From positions 1 through 64,000 of the forward strand of contig JBCBGC010000027.1 in the NCBI GenBank assembly GCA_038527215.1: a stretch of 64,000 nucleotides of DNA, given 5' to 3'. This stretch comes from JAWPMV01 sp038527215. Lineage in GTDB: Bacteria; Bacteroidota; Bacteroidia; J057. The translations under genes were made by a program, and so were the position numbers. The notes beneath the pieces are model-generated. The model made no database searches. It saw only the letters and a program-made list of their open reading frames with translations, and had not been told where the DNA came from. This document shows, piece after piece, positions 61,362 to 64,000 of this stretch (the first letter of the stretch is position 1; the number at the start of each line of letters is the position of its first letter).

Positions 61362-62429
61362 TTAACCTTGGTATTCAGGGAGTATTCCTTTAGCGCGCAA
61401 TACTGTTTTTATCTTTTGAATCGTGGTTCCTCTAATTTGACCTTCACGACCCTGGTACATGGCAATGACCTCTTTGTTCGTATGTCCCGCGATAATGAGG
61501 TCTACGGCTTCTTTCCACTTTTCCAGAAATTCCTCTTGCGATAGTTTCGCGCTACCCTTAGTGTGATACCCAATCGGAACTCCATTACTTTGCCCAGCAG
61601 AATAGTGTTCTGCTGGTATCTGAGGGGTAGCGCTACCCCTTGCGTTACCCCCTTCTGCTAAAGCTCTATCAACGTAATGTTGAATGATAAAGCAAATGAG
61701 GAAGGCGATAGGGTACGCGAACCACACGAGGCGTATATGACTGGTTTGTTTGTGAGAAACTTCGTTGAGGAACCGCTTTTCATCGTTGGTATGAGCGGAT
61801 ATTGCAGATTGAACCAGAACTTGTTGTTGAGCCCGAAGAGCCTCGATATCCCGCATTAAGGCTTGTTGATAGGTACGACCATCCTTGGTGATGTGTCCCT
61901 TCCAACAATAGCCTTTGAGTTTGCAACTCGTAAGCTGATTTAACGTGTTCTCTTTTTCAGAAATGGTGGCCTGGAGCTTGTCATAAACAGTCAGACTCTC
62001 ATTGTTTTTGACTGCCTTAGTAGTAAGGACGGCAACGTGATCTACTCCCTTTAAATTAGCGTAGATGTCTAAACAGAGGAAACCTACCAGAACGAGGATA
62101 ACCGCAACAAACATCGGTTCATGACCTTTGGTCTTGTATTCTCGTCGTGCTAAATAATCGAGAATCGTTCCCGTTATCGAGGACATGAGGAGATACACCG
62201 TGATCGCAATTGACCCTGTAGTAAGTACTGGCAAAAACCAGGACTCCCAAGGGGTAAAGCGTTCGAGAATCACACGATAGAAATTCAGCGACATAAAAGC
62301 GTTATAGGCCAGGATGATGAGGGCCATCATAATACCAGCCAGGTATGCCCAGAAGTACCTTCGAATAGTAGGGGCATGCTTTAATTTGCCAGTGAAGGCA
62401 AGGAGGATTACCCTGAATTGATCAAACAT
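61362..62429 (-). CDS. Membrane protein with C-terminal helical domain
   Basis: A 355-residue protein from the ATG at 62429, preceded by a clear AGGAGG at the right distance (rare in Bacteroidota and useful for deciding the start). It has four hydrophobic helices (YFWAYLAGIMMALIILAYNAF, WFLPVLTTGSIAITVYLLMSS, MFVAVILVLVGFLCLDIYA and HIRLVWFAYPIAFLICFIIQHY), with a long soluble loop between the third and fourth containing a coiled coil and a Cys pair (CKLKGYCWKGHITKDGRT). After the last helix a linker leads to a helical domain SQEEFLEKWKEAVDLIIAGHTNKEVIAMYQGREGQIRGTTIQKIKTVL resembling a winged helix or HTH. I recognise no family. It is likely conserved on related elements. Confidence 0.75.
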   Translation of the reverse strand: MFDQFRVILLAFTGKLKHAPTIRRYFWAYLAGIMMALIILAYNAFMSLNFYRVILERFTPWESWFLPVLTTGSIAITVYLLMSSITGTILDYLARREYKTKGHEPMFVAVILVLVGFLCLDIYANLKGVDHVAVLTTKAVKNNESLTVYDKLQATISEKENTLNQLTSCKLKGYCWKGHITKDGRTYQQALMRDIEALRAQQQVLVQSAISAHTNDEKRFLNEVSHKQTSHIRLVWFAYPIAFLICFIIQHYVDRALAEGGNARGSATPQIPAEHYSAGQSNGVPIGYHTKGSAKLSQEEFLEKWKEAVDLIIAGHTNKEVIAMYQGREGQIRGTTIQKIKTVLRAKGILPEYQG

Positions 62430-62564
62430 GGGAAACCTCCTTTCTGTGGATTTGGCTCCACCCTGCCTTGCAGGGTGCAGGAGCAATGTTTAGTTTAGCC
62501 ATTGACTTCGGTCATTTGGCCCCGGATGCAGTGTTTGGCGACAGGCTCCGGGGTCCTTCATGAA

Positions 62565-62747
62565 TTACAATTCTTTGGTCGTTACCTTGATAAAGTGGTC
62601 AAGGTCTTGCTTCTGAATGACAATTCGACCTTGCTTTTTGGTAGCGGGAAGTTTCTGTCCTCCCAATCCCCTCTTTATCCAAGTGTAGATGGTTTGAATG
62701 TTAACTCCGGTCATTTTAGCGGCTTCGCTGGGAGTTAAATCATTCAT
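62565..62747 (-). CDS. Excisionase-like helix-turn-helix protein
   Basis: A 60-residue MerR/excisionase-type winged HTH: TPSEAAKMTGVNIQTIYTWIKRGLGGQKLPATKKQGRIVIQKQDLDHFI. The TPSEAAKMTGV...TIYxWI recognition helix and the xGRIxIxxxDLxxF wing are typical of DNA-binding excisionases and phage or ICE accessory factors. In serine-recombinase systems a recombination directionality factor controls excision; this is a candidate, but such factors are diverse, so the role is inferred. Confidence 0.85.
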   Translation of the reverse strand: MNDLTPSEAAKMTGVNIQTIYTWIKRGLGGQKLPATKKQGRIVIQKQDLDHFIKVTTKEL

Positions 62748-62942
62748 ACGGGATCATTAAGTTTGCATGTTTTGCATAATTTGAATAAATTTAGTAAAAG
62801 TATATGTTTTGGACAAATATGAAGATATGCAGATGCTTTGCTGCTATCGGTTACCCTTTTACTCCATTCTCCCTTTTCTTTTATATATCTTTCTTTTATA
62901 GCATTACCTTTTTCCCCCTTGAATGGAAAGAAAGTAACTGGA

Positions 62943-63335
62943 CTAGTTACTTATATACACTGCCTGATTACCCTTGGTAACCACTTTTCCATAGGTAGCT
63001 TGAATTTGTTTTGGCAATCTAAAGATCAGGCGGGAAGCTCTAGCTCTTTGGATTGGAGTGGAAAGCGATTCCCCATTTGGATTACAAACCAATATGATCC
63101 CTTTGGATAATAGTCCGCTAATAGATTGGCTAATTGCTTTGGGCGATAGGCCAGATATTTGAGCGATCCGCTTTCGAGAGAGCCAGACCTGCTCCCGGCG
63201 TCGTTTGGTATAGGAATCATTGATATACCCTAGAGTTTGGCGAACCACAACCAGGAGAACTTTGAGTTCTCCTGGCTTGAGCTCGCGTAGGTACACATCA
63301 AAGACCTCATTAGGGACTGGAGTTGTGTATCGCAT
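62943..63335 (-). CDS. RepO-like winged-helix protein
   Basis: A 130-residue protein resembling the N-terminal domain of phage replication protein O: TPVPNEVFDVYLRELKPGELKVLLVVVRQTLGYINDSYTKRRREQVWLSRKRIAQISGLSPKAISQSISGLLSKGII, a winged helix with the N-x-x-[FL]D start and the ELKVLLVVxRxTLG core. A short beta end and basic residues follow (RARASRLIFRLPKQ). Such proteins bind origin DNA or regulate. It could start replication of the excised element; its small size also fits a repressor. Confidence 0.8.
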   Translation of the reverse strand: MRYTTPVPNEVFDVYLRELKPGELKVLLVVVRQTLGYINDSYTKRRREQVWLSRKRIAQISGLSPKAISQSISGLLSKGIILVCNPNGESLSTPIQRARASRLIFRLPKQIQATYGKVVTKGNQAVYISN

Positions 63336-63363
63336 ACGCTATGAGAATTATACGAATAATATT

Positions 63364-63561
63364 TTAGGAGATGACTAAAGCGTCGGCACTGTCATCGTTT
63401 TGTTCAGGAAGAACTACGTAATCAGTACCAGGAAGCATGTAAAGTTTAAGATACTTGCCTCCATTGTCAGTTATCTTGAGTTCTCCGACCTTGAACCAAC
63501 GGACCTTATCCTCTCCGTTATGTTGATAATGTTTCTTTGAGAATACATTGTAGAACTTCAT
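63364..63561 (-). CDS. Small conserved mobilome protein
   Basis: A 65-residue protein from the ATG at 63561: MKFYNVFSKKHYQHNGEDKVRWFKVGELKITDNGGKYLKLYMLPGTDYVVLPE. The pattern VFSKKxY...K.RWxKVGxLKxTxxGKxxxLxMxPxTxYxV is found in small proteins of Bacteroidota conjugative elements and plasmids, probably an OB-like beta fold. The function is not known. It is on the same strand as its neighbours. Confidence 0.75.
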   Translation of the reverse strand: MKFYNVFSKKHYQHNGEDKVRWFKVGELKITDNGGKYLKLYMLPGTDYVVLPEQNDDSADALVIS

Positions 63562-63602
63562 AGTTGTGAGCACACCCTAAGCTTGGAGCGTAGGATTAAG
63601 GA

Positions 63603-63752
63603 TTAGTAATGTTCGACATTATGTAGAATAGAGAAGAAACGAATCAGTGATTCAACCTCTTCTCTCGCTGTGTCTTCATCAATACTTCGGTTAAAATCTT
63701 GTTCCAATAGTTGGATATAGTCTTGAACAGTCTTATCTGATGCATTGGTCAT
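63603..63752 (-). CDS. Very small acidic protein (49 aa)
   Basis: A short minus-strand gene: MTNASDKTVQDYIQLLEQDF, then NRSIDEDTAREEVESLIRFF and SILHNVEHY. It is acidic and helical and has a proper ATG at 63752 and TAA at 63603. Location between a terminator and the next mobilome gene, on the same strand, and codon use like its neighbours support it. No family recognised. Confidence 0.5.
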   Translation of the reverse strand: MTNASDKTVQDYIQLLEQDFNRSIDEDTAREEVESLIRFFSILHNVEHY

Positions 63753-63840
63753 GAATCAGAAGATTAGCGAGTAATATGCTTGGCCGAGCATGGTGTAAGT
63801 ATGCTGTTGGGAAGACTTCCAGGGAAGTAATTTTTGACAC

Positions 63841-63865
63841 AAAAAATGCCTTGAAACTACAAGGC
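63841..63865 (-). terminator. Intrinsic terminator
   Basis: GCCTTG-TAGTTT-CAAGGC on the minus strand (63865-63848), then A and six Ts. It ends the partial gene at the right edge. Confidence 0.82.
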
Positions 63866-63919
63866 CGCAATAGTTTTCCTCAATTCTTCCAGATTTTCAG
63901 GTATTTCCTATTCTTCCTA

Positions 63920-64000
63920 TCAACGCAGTTTCACTCTAATACCTTCTGCGGGGATTATGTATCCATCCTCATCACGATCAAGGAGCTTCCTAAAAGCATA
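63920..64000 (-). CDS. C-terminal end of an unidentified gene
   Basis: A minus-strand frame open from the right edge to a TGA at 63920-63922. The visible end reads YAFRKLLDRDEDGYIIPAEG then IRVKLR. The terminator 55 bases downstream supports it as the end of a gene. Only 26 residues are visible, so no function can be given. Confidence 0.5.
   Translation of the reverse strand, partial: YAFRKLLDRDEDGYIIPAEGIRVKLR

Larger units (their letters stand above)
59125..64000. mobile_element. Integrative element inserted in comM (left part only)
   Basis: From the break in comM to the right edge all predicted genes are on the minus strand, more AT-rich than the flank, and of mobilome type: serine recombinase, HigA, HigB, a membrane protein, excisionase-like HTH, RepO-like winged helix, and small conserved proteins. 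The right end and the rest of comM are not in the window, so the size is unknown (at least 4.9 kb). No conjugation or cargo gene has appeared yet. Confidence 0.85.

Overview
The window reads as a chromosomal segment of a Bacteroidota bacterium, most likely from the Saprospiria (Lewinella, Haliscomenobacter or Phaeodactylibacter type). The clues are PPi-type phosphofructokinase, S9 dipeptidyl peptidase IV, tricorn-like S41 peptidase, GIN-domain (DUF2807) and YARHG lipoproteins, a GH3/serine-hydrolase fusion, an S74 chaperone-tailed secreted protein, and promoters with the Bacteroidota -7 motif TAnnTTTG. This placement comes from gene content only; the window holds no rRNA or tRNA gene that I can recognise.

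Layout. Positions 1-20,950 are mostly housekeeping and cell-wall genes: the 3' end of ilvE, a polytopic membrane protein, a secreted amidase plus M6-like protease pair, a class V aminotransferase, a TIGR01777 epimerase, PBP4-type dacB, DUF4240, PPi-PFK, an FKBP lipoprotein, an HD-PycTM (Pycsar-effector-like) membrane protein, recX and fumC. Positions 21,200-40,200 carry a membrane-anchored patatin, a small toxin-antitoxin pair, the GH3/beta-lactamase fusion, parE, two tandem large SGNH-hydrolase paralogues, an A-type Fe-S carrier, a penicillin acylase, the S74 protein and an MFS exporter. Positions 40,500-43,600 form an AT-richer accessory island: a long gene-poor stretch, an HTH-like protein and a distant nucleoside-phosphorylase-like protein. 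Positions 43,600-58,000 hold a YfcC carrier, a penicillin acylase/YARHG lipoprotein/oxidoreductase operon, the tricorn-like peptidase, a GIN-domain lipoprotein, DPP-IV and several palindromic repeats.

From about 59,125 to the right edge an integrative element interrupts comM (Mg-chelatase-like AAA+ ATPase). Its left end is a large serine recombinase whose last codons and stop lie in comM DNA. Upstream of it in the same tight run are higA and higB, then a four-helix membrane protein, an excisionase-like HTH, a replication-protein-O-like winged helix and small mobilome genes. The right end of the element and the 3' part of comM lie outside the window.

The points most worth following are the comM insertion and its higB-higA-recombinase operon, the tandem SGNH proteins with an unassigned N-terminal region, the 41.4-43.6 kb accessory pair, the HD-PycTM protein with no cyclase nearby, and the phased or covarying palindromes in intergenic DNA.
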